Origin: Streptomyces sp. P9-A4 | GTDB taxonomy: Bacteria; Actinomycetota; Actinomycetes; Streptomycetales; Streptomycetaceae | Direction of reading: 5' to 3' | NCBI RefSeq assembly: GCF_036634195.1 | Contig: NZ_JAZIFY010000001.1 | Coordinates: 1,870,501-1,934,500, forward strand | DNA: 64,000 nucleotides | Shown: piece after piece, positions 7,702 through 15,983 of the stretch | How the letters are laid out: each line of letters starts with the position of its first letter | How positions within the stretch are numbered: the stretch's first letter is position 1 | Translations under genes and position numbers: made by a program | The notes under the pieces: generated by a model | The model's input: only the letters and a program-made list of their open reading frames with translations | Databases searched by the model: none | What the model was told of the DNA's origin: nothing

Positions 7702-8925
7702 CTATCCCAGCCGCTCCCCCAGATACGTCCGCCAGTCCGCCGTGAACTGTTCCGGTGTGGTGTCCAGCACCTCGCGCAGTGCCTGCTCCACCGCGCCGTC
7801 CCGGCCCGGGTGGGCGCCCACCGCCCGGTAGAAGGCCGTCAGCTTCGTCTCGCCCCAGCGGTCCGCGATCAGCGCGCAGGCCAGCCAGCCCCCCTCGTAC
7901 GCCCGCGCCAGCGCCTCCGCGTCGCCGCCGAAGGCGAAGTCCCCGTCCACCGGGAGCCGGGCCGGCAGCTCGCCCGCGCGGACCGCGCGGCGCAGCTCGG
8001 GGGCCGCCTGCGCGGGGGTGCGGTCGGTGCCCCGGTAGGCGACCCAGTCGGCGAAGCCCTCGGAGAGCCAGACCGGGGTCGACGGGGTGGTGACGGCGCG
8101 GGTGGCGACGTGGACGGTCTCGTGGGTGAGGACCAGCTGCCTGCCGAAGCCGCCCAGCACCCCGTACGCGTCGGGGTTCACGATCACCCGGTCCGCGGGG
8201 GCGTCCGGGCCGCCCCGGGTCTCCCCCGTGGTGACGGCCGCGATCCCCCGGTAGGAGGCGCCGGGCGCCCCGAGCAGCTCCCCCATCCCTTCGAGGGAGC
8301 CGGGGACGAGGACGACCACCTGCCGGGCCCAGTCGCCGGGCCAGGCGGCGGTGACCGCGGGGACCGCCCGGTCGGCCGCCGCGGCGATCTCCCGGAGCCG
8401 TCCGGTGGTCGCGCCGACGCCGAGGACGAGCGAGCGGGCGCCCCGGACGGTCACGACGTCGCCCTGCTCCCACAGCTGCCGGGGCGCGCCCTCGGCGGGG
8501 CGGTCCCCGGCCACGTACCAGCGGCCGTCCCGCCGGACGAGGTCGAGGACGCGGGCGCCGGTGACGGGCCGCCGGTCGTGGCCGCGGAGCCGGTAGCCGA
8601 GGTCGGCGCGGGCGGTGAGCCGGTCGGTGCCGATGGGGTCGACGCCGGTGACCCGGTACGTCCAGCCGTCGAGCGGTACCGCGGCGAGCCGCCGGTAGAC
8701 GGTGAGCGCGGCCGGCGCGTACGAGGGGTCGAGGGCGGCCAGGTAGCCGGGCTCGTCACGGTCGAGGAGGGCGCGGGCGTGCCGGTCGAGGAGTTCCTGC
8801 ACCTCCCGGGAGGCCGGCTCGGCGGGCGCCTTCGCGGCGCAGCCGACGAGGCCCGTGAGGGCGAGCAGCAGGGCCAGCAGGCAGGCGGTCGCCGATCGCC
8901 GCGCTCCGCACCCCTGACCTGCCAC
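7702..8925 (-). CDS. Lipoprotein with HExxH metallopeptidase-like domain
   Basis: 407 aa. A lipoprotein signal with lipobox LVGC lies at residues ~26-29. A first domain (~35-130) resembles an SnoaL/NTF2-like fold by spacing only. The C-terminal part has HETVH at 268-272 followed by a glutamate in WLSEGFADW (Glu289), the zinc-site layout of gluzincin peptidases of the Peptidase_MA_2 type. It should face outward, anchored to the membrane. The GTG at 8925 has GGAGG too close to serve as ribosome binding site; TACGAT ends 7 nt upstream, fitting leaderless initiation. The substrate is unknown. Confidence 0.78.
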   Translation of the reverse strand: MAGQGCGARRSATACLLALLLALTGLVGCAAKAPAEPASREVQELLDRHARALLDRDEPGYLAALDPSYAPAALTVYRRLAAVPLDGWTYRVTGVDPIGTDRLTARADLGYRLRGHDRRPVTGARVLDLVRRDGRWYVAGDRPAEGAPRQLWEQGDVVTVRGARSLVLGVGATTGRLREIAAAADRAVPAVTAAWPGDWARQVVVLVPGSLEGMGELLGAPGASYRGIAAVTTGETRGGPDAPADRVIVNPDAYGVLGGFGRQLVLTHETVHVATRAVTTPSTPVWLSEGFADWVAYRGTDRTPAQAAPELRRAVRAGELPARLPVDGDFAFGGDAEALARAYEGGWLACALIADRWGETKLTAFYRAVGAHPGRDGAVEQALREVLDTTPEQFTADWRTYLGERLG

Positions 8926-8932
8926 GCCTCCG

Positions 8933-8938
8933 ATCGTA
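8933..8938 (-). promoter_or_regulatory. -10 element (leaderless) of HExxH lipoprotein gene
   Basis: TACGAT on the minus strand ends 7 nt before the GTG at 8925. Confidence 0.45.
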
Positions 8939-8973
8939 CGGTCGGAGGGACGGGCCCCGCTCCCGGTACCGGC

Positions 8974-9993
8974 TCAGACCCGGGTGACCGTGATGTGCGA
9001 CATCATGTTCACCGGGTCGTAGCGGACCCGGGCGCCGGGGTAGGGGGCGTGGATGACCTGCCCGTTGCCCGCGTAGATCGCGACGTGGCTGGCGTCGCCG
9101 CGGTAGGTGACGAGGTCCCCGGGCTGTGCCTGCGAGAGCGGCACCCGCCGGCCCGCGTTCCGCTGCGCCGACGAGGTGCGCGGCAGGCTGATCCCCGCCT
9201 GCCGGTACGACCAGACCATCAGGCCCGAGCAGTCGAAGGCGGACGGTCCCGTCGCCCCCCACACGTACGGCCTGCCGATCGCGCTGCGGGCGGCCATCAC
9301 CGCGGCGGCGGCCCGTGAGGAGGCCAAGCCGAGGTCGGCCGGCGGCGGCAGCTCCTCGGCGCCCGCGCGGCCTCCGGAGCGGGAGGAGCGGTCGTAGTCG
9401 GCGCGCTCCTCGACGGTGAGGCTCGCGAGCACCCGGCGGGCCTCGGCGAGCTTGCGTTCGACGGTGCGCTTGTGGCGGGCGACCTCGGCGCGGCTGCGCT
9501 CCAGTTCGGTGAGGGCCGTGCGGGCCTCGGAGCGCTTCTGGTCCAGCCGGCGCTGTTCCCGCCGGAGTTCGCCGAGCGCGGCGCTCTGCCGGGCGGTGGC
9601 GCGGTCGAGGGCGGAGGCCCGTTCGAGGTAGGTGTCCGGGTCGGAGGAGAGCAGCAGGGCGAGGGCGGGGTCCATGCCGCCGGAGCGGTACTGGGCGCCG
9701 GCGACCGAACCGAGGGCGCCCCGCATGCGGTTGATGCGTTCCTGGCCCCGGGCCAGGCCGTCCTGGGCCTGGGAGACCGTCCTGCGCAGCGCGTCCGCCT
9801 TCTCGTCCGCCCGGTTGTAGCCCTCCGTGGCCTTCTCGGCCTCCTCGAAGAGGCGGTCGACGGTGGCGCGGCCGGCCGCGGGTCCGGCCCCGGGGTCGGC
9901 GCTCGCGGGGACGGCAACGAGGGAGGCCGCCGCGGTGGCCGCGGCGGCGGCGGTGAGGACGGTGACCCTGGCGGGTCGGCGGTGGGACGCCAC
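8974..9993 (-). CDS. Secreted NlpC/P60 cell-wall peptidase (paralogue A)
   Basis: 339 aa. The signal sequence (VASHRRPARVTVLTAAA...) is followed by a long coiled coil (~residues 35-215, heptads rich in E, R and L) and a C-terminal NlpC/P60 domain. The catalytic triad is visible: Cys255 in DCSGL, His303 in ASHVAIY, His315 in IHAPY. Such enzymes cut D-Glu-mDAP stem-peptide bonds, and the coiled coil usually gates or docks the domain, as in RipA-like proteins. The GTG at 9993 is chosen because the frame upstream has no signal and a TTGGAC-17-TACTGT promoter precedes it. It is a tandem paralogue of the next gene. Confidence 0.9.
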   Translation of the reverse strand: MASHRRPARVTVLTAAAAATAAASLVAVPASADPGAGPAAGRATVDRLFEEAEKATEGYNRADEKADALRRTVSQAQDGLARGQERINRMRGALGSVAGAQYRSGGMDPALALLLSSDPDTYLERASALDRATARQSAALGELRREQRRLDQKRSEARTALTELERSRAEVARHKRTVERKLAEARRVLASLTVEERADYDRSSRSGGRAGAEELPPPADLGLASSRAAAAVMAARSAIGRPYVWGATGPSAFDCSGLMVWSYRQAGISLPRTSSAQRNAGRRVPLSQAQPGDLVTYRGDASHVAIYAGNGQVIHAPYPGARVRYDPVNMMSHITVTRV

Positions 9994-10034
9994 GAATCGC
10001 GCTCCGTTCGGCTCGACGCAGACTGGCGCGGCAG

Positions 10035-10063
10035 ACAGTAGCCGCTGATCACTCCGCGTCCAA
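10035..10063 (-). promoter_or_regulatory. Promoter of NlpC/P60 paralogue A
   Basis: On the minus strand, -35 TTGGAC (10058-10063), 17-bp spacer, -10 TACTGT (10035-10040). Transcription would start near 10028, about 35 nt before the GTG. It lies between this gene and the terminator of the upstream paralogue, so the two genes are separate units. Confidence 0.6.
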
Positions 10064-10086
10064 CGAAGCCGATGGACACACAAAGT

Positions 10087-10125
10087 GACGCCCCGCCGGA
10101 GATCACAGGTCACCGGCGGGGCGTC
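10087..10125 (-). terminator. Terminator of NlpC/P60 paralogue B
   Basis: A perfect 13-bp stem (10087-10099 with 10113-10125) and 13-nt loop lie downstream of the stop codon at 10187 and upstream of the promoter of paralogue A. Confidence 0.75.
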
Positions 10126-10186
10126 AGGTCAGCTCGCGTCGCGGCGAACCACCCGTTCGGGCGGCATACCGCAGCGGGTCGCGGGG

Positions 10187-11224
10187 TCAGCCGGCGATGC
10201 GGACGCCGAACTGGAAGGACCCCATGGTGTTCATCGACTCGTAGCGCACGTAGGCGCCCGAGTAGGGGGCGTGCAGGACGGTGTTGTTGCCCGCGTACAG
10301 GCCCACGTGCTGGAGCCCGTTGAAGAAGACCAGGTCGCCCGGCTTGAGCTGGCTGCGGCCGATCTTCGTGCCGTCGTTCTGCTGGGTGAAGGTGGTGCGG
10401 GTGAGCGTGACGCCGGCCTGGCGGTAGGACCACTGGGTCAGACCCGAGCAGTCGAACGAGCCGGGGCCCTCGTGTCCGGAGGCGTACGGCATGCCGACGC
10501 GGGTGTCGGCGGCGGCCAGCGCCGCGGCGCCGAAGCCGCTCGCGGGGGCCTCGTTGCCCAGGTCGACGCGCTCGCTGGCGGCGCGGCTGGCGCGCTGCTC
10601 CTTCTCCTCCATCTTGGCCCGCTCGGCCGCGGTGAGGGTGTTGAGGAGCTGGCGCGCCTCGGCCAGCTTGCCCTGGAACTTCTTCTTCTTCGCGCCGAGG
10701 GTCTTGCGGACGTCCTCGAGGTCGGCCAGCTTCGTGGTGGCCTCGGCCCGCTGCTGGGCGAGCGTGCGCTGCTTGGCCTGGATCGAGGTGAGCACGTCGG
10801 CCTGCTGGGCGCTCAGCTGGTCGATCGCGGACGCCTTGTCGAGGTAGGTGTCCGGGTCGGCGGAGAGGAAGAGCTGGAGCGCCGGGTCGATGCCGCCGGA
10901 GCGGTACTGGGCGCTGGCGACCGAACCGATCTGGTCCCGCAGGGTGTTGAGCTCCTGCTGACCTCGGGCCACCTTGTCCTGGAGGTTGCCGATCTCCTTC
11001 TGCAGCGTGCCGCGGCGCTCGTCGGCGAGGTTGTACTGCTCCGTGGCCTCTTCGGCCTCGTGGTGGAGCTTGTCGACCTTGGACTTGACCTCGTCGATGC
11101 TGGGCTTGGCGGGGGCCGCCTGGGCTCCGGACTGGGCGGTGAGCGCGACGGCCGCGGCCGCGGTCACGGTGAGCACGGTCACGCGGGTTCGGCTCGGCTG
11201 CTTGAGTCGACGGTGGGACGCCAC
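10187..11224 (-). CDS. Secreted NlpC/P60 cell-wall peptidase (paralogue B)
   Basis: 345 aa with the same layout as its downstream neighbour: signal peptide (VASHRRLKQPSRTRVTVLTV), a coiled coil over ~residues 40-220 and a C-terminal NlpC/P60 domain with Cys259 (DCSGLTQWSYRQAG), His306 (QHVGLY) and His318 (VLHAPY). It probably acts as a peptidoglycan endopeptidase at the cell surface. The GTG at 11224 has AAGGAG 10 nt upstream; an ATG 40 codons earlier overlaps the promoter region and is rejected. The two paralogues look like an old duplication, being similar in every domain but clearly diverged. I searched the leader for the c-di-AMP riboswitch common before such genes and did not see its core. 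Confidence 0.9.
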   Translation of the reverse strand: MASHRRLKQPSRTRVTVLTVTAAAAVALTAQSGAQAAPAKPSIDEVKSKVDKLHHEAEEATEQYNLADERRGTLQKEIGNLQDKVARGQQELNTLRDQIGSVASAQYRSGGIDPALQLFLSADPDTYLDKASAIDQLSAQQADVLTSIQAKQRTLAQQRAEATTKLADLEDVRKTLGAKKKKFQGKLAEARQLLNTLTAAERAKMEEKEQRASRAASERVDLGNEAPASGFGAAALAAADTRVGMPYASGHEGPGSFDCSGLTQWSYRQAGVTLTRTTFTQQNDGTKIGRSQLKPGDLVFFNGLQHVGLYAGNNTVLHAPYSGAYVRYESMNTMGSFQFGVRIAG

Positions 11225-11330
11225 GAAGGCGAGCTCCTTCTTCCTCAGAGCCGCCCAACCGGTCACGGGCAGGCGGTTCCTCCGCCGCCACCCCGGATGG
11301 GTGATCAACCGCGCGAAGGTTCGAAGCCCG

Positions 11331-11360
11331 ACCCTAGTGACCAAGTTGTGATCAGTTCAA
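11331..11360 (-). promoter_or_regulatory. Promoter of NlpC/P60 paralogue B
   Basis: On the minus strand, -35 TTGAAC (11355-11360), 18-bp spacer, -10 TAGGGT (11331-11336). This leaves a leader of about 100 nt before the GTG at 11224. The region just upstream (11370-11410) is unusually AT-rich for this genome. Confidence 0.5.
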
Positions 11361-11481
11361 ATCCCACCGGCAAAAATATCGCTCACGCACCACTTTATTT
11401 ACATACATCACACAGGCAGTGATGAGCACTTGACGGTCCGCCATCCAGAAATCGGTCAAAAGACCCAGGAGTTGCGATGCC

Positions 11482-12846
11482 TCACTGAAGGCGCGAAAGC
11501 CGCTTCAGCAACAAGGCGGACGCCACCGGTCGCGCACCCGCCTTCGCCACTCCGTCGGCGACCTCGCGGTCCGTGGAGACCACCACGACCGGCCGGCCCG
11601 GCGGCTCCGCCCGTACCAGCTGACGGATCAACTCGTCGGCCGTCACACCGGGCTTGGAGAACAGCACCCGCACCCCGCGCGGCGGCGCCAGCAGCACCGG
11701 GGCCGCCAGCTCCGCGCCGTCGAAGACACAGGTGACCTCGGCGCCCGAGCGGGCCGCCAGGGCGGACAGGCTGCCCAGCAGCCGCAGCCGCTGCTTCTCC
11801 AGCGGCATCGTGGGATAGCCGGTCTTGGTGACGTTGTAGCCGTCGACGACCAGATGCGCCTGCGGCAGCGCCAACAGCTGGTCGAGGAGCGCCGGATCGG
11901 TCTCGGAGAGCGCCCGCGCCGCGATGTCCTTCGGGGACATCCGCCCCGGCTCCACCGCGTCCACGGTGTCGGCGGGGTGCACGGAGACGGGCGGCAGCGC
12001 GAGTTCGCGGCGCAGCCCCTGAGCGGCGTCGAGGACGGTGTCGAGGAGCAGCCGCAGCCGCATGTCCTCCACCGAACGCCCCTCGCGGGCGGTCCTGCGG
12101 CTCGCTTCGAGCGCCGACTCCACCTCGGCGAGCCGGGCCTTGAGCCGCCGGGTCTCGCTCTCGGCGGAGGACACCTGGGCCGCCGCGTCGGCGCGCGCCG
12201 CCTCGGTCTCGCCCTGGACCTTGCGCAACGCGGCCTCGCCGCGCTTCACATCGCTCTGGGCGCTGCGCAGCTTGCGGTGCAGCGACTCCGCTTCCTTCCG
12301 GGCCGCTTCGAGGTCGTGGCGCAGCTGCTCGGTCTCGGTCCGCGTGCGGTCCCGGGCGGCGGCGAGCTCCTCGCGCAGCCGGTCCAGCTCGCGCCGGCCG
12401 GCCTCGTCGGCCCGCTCGGCGTCGGCCCGTTGGGCCTCCTCGCCCGCGGCGGCGACCAGCTTGACCCAGCCGGGCGGGCGCAGCACATAGGCGGCGGCGG
12501 CCACGTCCACGGGGTCGGCGGCGGCGGGCGGGGTGCCGGTCTCCACGGCACCGGCCAGCTCGGGCTGGGCCAGCTTGAACCGTTCGCCGATCCGCTGCCG
12601 GAACAGCGGGTCGCTCTCCAGAGCCGCCGCCATCGCGTTGCCGGCGAACTTGGCCCGCCGGCTCGCGGTGAAACGGGCGTACTGCCTCAGGGGTGCGGGC
12701 AGCTCCGCGACGGTCAGCCCGCCGAAGGCGTCGGCGACCAGCGCGACGACCCGCCGCCGTACGCCTTCCGGCAGTGGGTGGTCGAGCGTCTCGGCAGCGT
12801 CACCTGCCGCGCCGGCCGGCTCTCCACCGTGCGCGGGCTGCTCCAC
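11482..12846 (-). CDS. NYN-domain (YacP-like) RNA-binding/nuclease-like protein
   Basis: 454 aa. The N-terminal ~130 residues are helical. Residues ~150-270 form a coiled coil rich in E, R, A and L. The C-terminal ~145 residues are a PIN-like NYN_YacP domain, with acidic residues at LVVDGYNVTKTGYP, VFDGAELAAP and VVVSTDREVADGV placed as in the metal site of RNA-cleaving PIN/NYN enzymes. The GTG at 12846 is the start. It lies 33 nt after the zinc-ribbon gene and is probably co-transcribed. It may act in RNA processing or turnover; no target can be named. Confidence 0.83.
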   Translation of the reverse strand: MEQPAHGGEPAGAAGDAAETLDHPLPEGVRRRVVALVADAFGGLTVAELPAPLRQYARFTASRRAKFAGNAMAAALESDPLFRQRIGERFKLAQPELAGAVETGTPPAAADPVDVAAAAYVLRPPGWVKLVAAAGEEAQRADAERADEAGRRELDRLREELAAARDRTRTETEQLRHDLEAARKEAESLHRKLRSAQSDVKRGEAALRKVQGETEAARADAAAQVSSAESETRRLKARLAEVESALEASRRTAREGRSVEDMRLRLLLDTVLDAAQGLRRELALPPVSVHPADTVDAVEPGRMSPKDIAARALSETDPALLDQLLALPQAHLVVDGYNVTKTGYPTMPLEKQRLRLLGSLSALAARSGAEVTCVFDGAELAAPVLLAPPRGVRVLFSKPGVTADELIRQLVRAEPPGRPVVVVSTDREVADGVAKAGARPVASALLLKRLSRLQ

Positions 12847-12879
12847 GATCCGTCACCCCTATGTCGTCCGCGCCGTCCC

Positions 12880-13122
12880 TCAGGAAGCGGCGCCCGGCCT
12901 GTCCACCAGTTCGATCTGGTCCACCGCGTTGCACCAGCGGCAGCGGACCGACTCGATGGTCTCACTGACCACCTGCCGCTCCTCGACCGTGGGATCGCCC
13001 GCGAGGTCCAGATGGACGTATTCGACGACCTTGGAGGAGCGCGTCACGTCGAAGCGGGTGAGGTTGCCGCAGAGCGTGCAGCGCCAGCGGGTCTCGGCGG
13101 TCGGCAGGGGAACCGTCGTCAT
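12880..13122 (-). CDS. Small zinc-ribbon protein
   Basis: 80 aa. Two CxxC pairs (Cys15/Cys18 and Cys61/Cys64) frame a beta-rich core and would bind one zinc ion. The ATG at 13122 is preceded by AAGGACGG. It is the first gene of a two-gene unit with the NYN protein, so it may be a nucleic-acid-binding partner (inference). It resembles conserved short actinobacterial proteins of unknown role. Confidence 0.78.
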   Translation of the reverse strand: MTTVPLPTAETRWRCTLCGNLTRFDVTRSSKVVEYVHLDLAGDPTVEERQVVSETIESVRCRWCNAVDQIELVDRPGAAS

Positions 13123-13269
13123 CGAGCCGTCCTTCTTCCTGTCTGCGTGGTACCAGGTGCGGGAGCCGCGGTGCGCCGTCGAACTGCGGTTGTACTGCCT
13201 GCAACCCTACGGCCTCACCGGTACCCGGAGGCACGGCGAGGCACTCTGTCCAGTTCGGCCCCGGTACGC

Positions 13270-13275
13270 CATGAT
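13270..13275 (+). promoter_or_regulatory. Possible -10 element (leaderless) of rhomboid gene
   Basis: CATGAT ends 6 nt before the ATG at 13282. It departs from TANNNT at the first base, so this is the weakest of the leaderless candidates. Confidence 0.3.
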
Positions 13276-13281
13276 CTGTCC

Positions 13282-14016
13282 ATGATCGACTGGCGAGGCT
13301 CGGCCCTCGGGGCCTGGCGCGGCACCCGCAGCGGCCCCACGGTGACGTACGGACTGATCGCCGCCTGCTGCCTGTTCTTCGTGATCAGCCCGGTCTCCGG
13401 GCTGAACCCGGTGTACGGCTCCGGGGACCAGCTCCTCGCGGCGCAGGGCGCGTACTTCCGCCGCTGGGGCGTCGTCCCCGCCGAGCTGATGAGCGGCGAG
13501 CCCCGCGCCCTGCTCACCCCGCTCACCGCGCTCTTCGTGCACGGCAGCTGGCTCCACCTGCTGGGGAACATGCTCTTCCTGTACGTCTTCGGCGCGATGG
13601 CCGAAGAGCGCATGGGCCCGGTCGAGTTCGCCCTCTTCTACCTGGGCACCGGCTACCTCGCCCTCCTCGGGTACGCGGTGGCGCACGCGAACAGCGAGCA
13701 GACCCTCGTGGGGGCGTCCGGGGCGATCTCCGGGGTGCTCGGGGCCTTCCTCTTCCTCTTCCCGCGCTCCCGGGTCACCAGCCTCTTCCCCTTCCTCTTC
13801 TTCCTGCCGCTGCGCTTCCCCGCCTGGATCGTGCTGATCTTCTGGTTCGCGCTCCAGTGGATGGCCGCCCGGGCGGCGGGGGCCGGACCCGGCGTCGCCT
13901 ATCTGGCCCACGTCGTCGGCTTCTCCGTCGGCTTCCTCTACGCCTGGGGGCGCTACCGGGGTGGGGATAGAGTGAAAGCCCAAGCCGCGGCGACCGAGGG
14001 AGAAAGCCAGCCGTGA
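13282..14016 (+). CDS. Rhomboid-family intramembrane serine protease
   Basis: 244 aa with six to seven membrane segments. Catalytic Ser146 lies in the GASG motif (LVGASGAISG) and His210 in YLAHVVGF, and the oxyanion-side motif HLLGN (WLHLLGNMLF) is present, so it should be an active rhomboid cleaving membrane-anchored substrates. The start is the ATG at 13282; a much longer frame upstream is antisense to the NYN gene. Its stop overlaps the GTG of the next gene (GTGA), implying translational coupling with the small Lrp-like protein. The substrate is unknown. Confidence 0.92.
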   Translation: MIDWRGSALGAWRGTRSGPTVTYGLIAACCLFFVISPVSGLNPVYGSGDQLLAAQGAYFRRWGVVPAELMSGEPRALLTPLTALFVHGSWLHLLGNMLFLYVFGAMAEERMGPVEFALFYLGTGYLALLGYAVAHANSEQTLVGASGAISGVLGAFLFLFPRSRVTSLFPFLFFLPLRFPAWIVLIFWFALQWMAARAAGAGPGVAYLAHVVGFSVGFLYAWGRYRGGDRVKAQAAATEGESQP

Positions 14017-14294
14017 TCACCGCGATCGTGCTCATCAAGACCAGCGTGGACCGCATCCCCGAGATCGCCGAGTCGATCGCCGCGCTCGACAGCGTCAGCG
14101 AGGTCTTCTCGGTGACCGGCACCTACGACCTCATCGCGATGGTCCGCGTGCCCCGCCACGACGACCTGGCGGACGTCATCCCCGGCAGCATCAGCAAGAT
14201 CCCGGGCGTGGAGGCGACGGACACCCACGTCGCGTTCCGCACGTACTCCCAGCACGATCTGGAGGCGGCCTTCGCCATCGGTCTGGAGTCCTGA
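14013..14294 (+). CDS. Stand-alone Lrp/AsnC ligand-binding (RAM) domain protein
   Basis: 93 aa, all of it the alpha-beta RAM effector domain of Lrp/AsnC regulators (MITAIVLIKTSVDRIPEIAE, then the V-x-G-x-YD type core SVTGTYDLIAMVRV). There is no helix-turn-helix, so it cannot bind DNA alone. Such stand-alone domains bind amino acids or assemble with full-length Lrp proteins. It is coupled to the rhomboid gene by a GTGA overlap and ends before a strong terminator. Confidence 0.88.
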   Translation: MITAIVLIKTSVDRIPEIAESIAALDSVSEVFSVTGTYDLIAMVRVPRHDDLADVIPGSISKIPGVEATDTHVAFRTYSQHDLEAAFAIGLES

Positions 14295-14314
14295 GACCCC
14301 GTACGCGGCATGCT

Positions 14315-14346
14315 GAAGGGGGCCTCCCGACCGGGAGGCCCCCTTC
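14315..14346. terminator. Bidirectional terminator between Lrp-like gene and aminotransferase
   Basis: A perfect 14-bp stem (14315-14328 with 14333-14346) and loop gacc lie between the convergent stop codons at 14294 and 14365. Confidence 0.85.
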
Positions 14347-14364
14347 ACCCGTACGAGTGAGTGC

Positions 14365-15801
14365 TCAGCCGCGGTCGGGGACGCAGCGGCCGTCCTCGGT
14401 GCGGTACTTCCACTGCGCGCCGTCGCGGACGAGCGCCTTCACGGCGCCGACGAACCGCTCCACGTGCTCGTCCGGCGTACCGGCGCCGAAGCTCACCCGG
14501 ATGGCGTTGAGGGACCTCTCGCCGGGGGCCGCCTCGGGGGCGCCGCACTCGCCCGGGTCCTGCGGGTCGCTGCCGAGCAGGGTGCGGACCAGCGGGTGGG
14601 CGCAGAAGAGTCCGTCGCGGACGCCGATGCCGTACTCGGCGGAGAGCGCGGCGGCGAAGTGGGAGCTGTTCCAGCCGTCCACCACGAAGGAGATGACGCC
14701 GACCCGGGGGGAGTCGTCGCCGAACAGCGACAGCACCTTGACCTCGGGGACCTCGGCGAGGCCCTCGCGGACCGTGGCGATCAGGTGCCGCTCACGGGCG
14801 ACGAGGCCCTCGAAGCCCGCCTCGGTGAGCGCCTTGCACGCGGAGGCGATGGAGTACACGCCGATGACATTCGGGGAGCCGGCCTCGTGGCGGGCCGCGG
14901 TGGTGTGCCACTCCACGTCCACCCCGCCGTCGGCCCGGCGCGCCACCTTGCGGGAGGCGCCGCCGCCCGCGAGGTAGGGCTCGGAGTCCTGGAGCCAGTC
15001 GGCCCGGCCCGCGAGGACGCCGGAGCCGAAGGGCGCGTACAGCTTGTGCCCGGAGAAGGCGATCCAGTCCACGTCCAGGTCCTGCACGGAGACCGGGTGG
15101 TGGGGCGCCAGCTGGGCGGCGTCGAGCACGATCCGGGCGCCGTGGGCGTGCGCGGCGGCGGCCAGTTCCCTCACCGGCCACAGCTCGCCGGTGACGTTGG
15201 AGGCGCCGGTGACGCAGACCAGGGCGGGACCGTGAGGATCACGGTCGGCGAGGGCGCGCTCCAGGGTCTCGACGGCCTGCTGCGGGGTGCGGGGCGCGGT
15301 GAGGTAGGTGACGCGGGCGTCGCTCCCCCTACGCCCAGGGGCGTGGGGGGTCCCCCAGGGCAGCAGCGAGGCGTGGTGCTCGGTCTCGAAGACGAAGACC
15401 TCGCAGTCGGCGGGGATGACGGCGGCGAGCAGGTTCAGCGAGTCGGTGGTCGAGCGGGTGAAGACGACCTGGTCGTCGGCGCGGCAGTCGAGGAACTCGG
15501 CGACGGTGACGCGGCTGTTCTCGAAGAGGTCGGTGGAGAGCTGGGAGAGGTAGCCGGCGCCGCGGTGGACGCTGCCGTAGTAGGGGGCGTACGCGGCGAC
15601 GTCGTCCCAGACCCGCTGGAGGGCGGGCGCGCTGGCCGCGTAGTCGAGCGCAGCGTAGGTCACCTCGCCGCCGGTGACGAGCGGGACGGTGACGTCCCGG
15701 CCGAGGACGGGCAGCGGGGCGGCGCAGCAGGGGTCGGCGGACTCCGCGGCGGCGGACTCGACGGCGGCGGCGGCGGCGACGGCGTCAGGGCGTGCGGACA
15801 T
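14365..15801 (-). CDS. Class V aminotransferase (cysteine-desulfurase-like), SAM-IV controlled
   Basis: 478 aa, PLP-dependent fold type I. The cofactor lysine is Lys253 in FSGHKLYAPFGSG, with the preceding acidic and histidine residues (VLDAAQLAPHH, DWIAFSGHK) of the NifS/Csd group. The N-terminal ~45 residues are Ala-rich and include a CC pair. No obvious desulfurase Cys loop (SSGSAC type) is seen, so cysteine desulfurase activity is uncertain. The ATG at 15801 has GGGAGA upstream. The gene lies downstream of a SAM-IV riboswitch, which ties it to sulfur or methionine metabolism. Codons at 15322-15357 belong to a 36-nt palindromic element that adds 12 residues in frame. Confidence 0.85.
   Translation of the reverse strand: MSARPDAVAAAAAVESAAAESADPCCAAPLPVLGRDVTVPLVTGGEVTYAALDYAASAPALQRVWDDVAAYAPYYGSVHRGAGYLSQLSTDLFENSRVTVAEFLDCRADDQVVFTRSTTDSLNLLAAVIPADCEVFVFETEHHASLLPWGTPHAPGRRGSDARVTYLTAPRTPQQAVETLERALADRDPHGPALVCVTGASNVTGELWPVRELAAAAHAHGARIVLDAAQLAPHHPVSVQDLDVDWIAFSGHKLYAPFGSGVLAGRADWLQDSEPYLAGGGASRKVARRADGGVDVEWHTTAARHEAGSPNVIGVYSIASACKALTEAGFEGLVARERHLIATVREGLAEVPEVKVLSLFGDDSPRVGVISFVVDGWNSSHFAAALSAEYGIGVRDGLFCAHPLVRTLLGSDPQDPGECGAPEAAPGERSLNAIRVSFGAGTPDEHVERFVGAVKALVRDGAQWKYRTEDGRCVPDRG
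15322..15357. repeat. 36-nt palindromic GC element inside the aminotransferase gene
   Basis: It begins gctccccc and ends ggggggtccccca, with an internal near-palindrome (ccctacgccc / gggcgtgggg). From memory these ends match a dispersed Streptomyces repeat usually found between genes. Its length, exactly 12 codons, keeps the reading frame open, adding residues of the type WGTPHAPGRRGSD between the LLPW and ARVTYL segments. Confidence 0.55.
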
Positions 15802-15983
15802 GGCGGTATCTCCCGGCGGGCGGTGCGGAATGGCTTCGGTGATCCCGTACGCGGCCGGACACGGCGGGGTACGGGTGATGCCTCGGGGGCATGGGAGGAC
15901 ACGGCGGTACACGGCGGTACGCACGGGTACGCGGAAGTGACCCTGATCCGATGATCCGAGGGTGAAGTAGGGGCGGACTCGCC

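Noticed and set aside
11225..11480. c-di-AMP (ydaO/yuaA) riboswitch before the NlpC/P60 gene
   Set aside because: Expected from other Streptomyces wall-hydrolase genes, but I do not see the conserved GGGTGAAT or CAGCTAACC segments.
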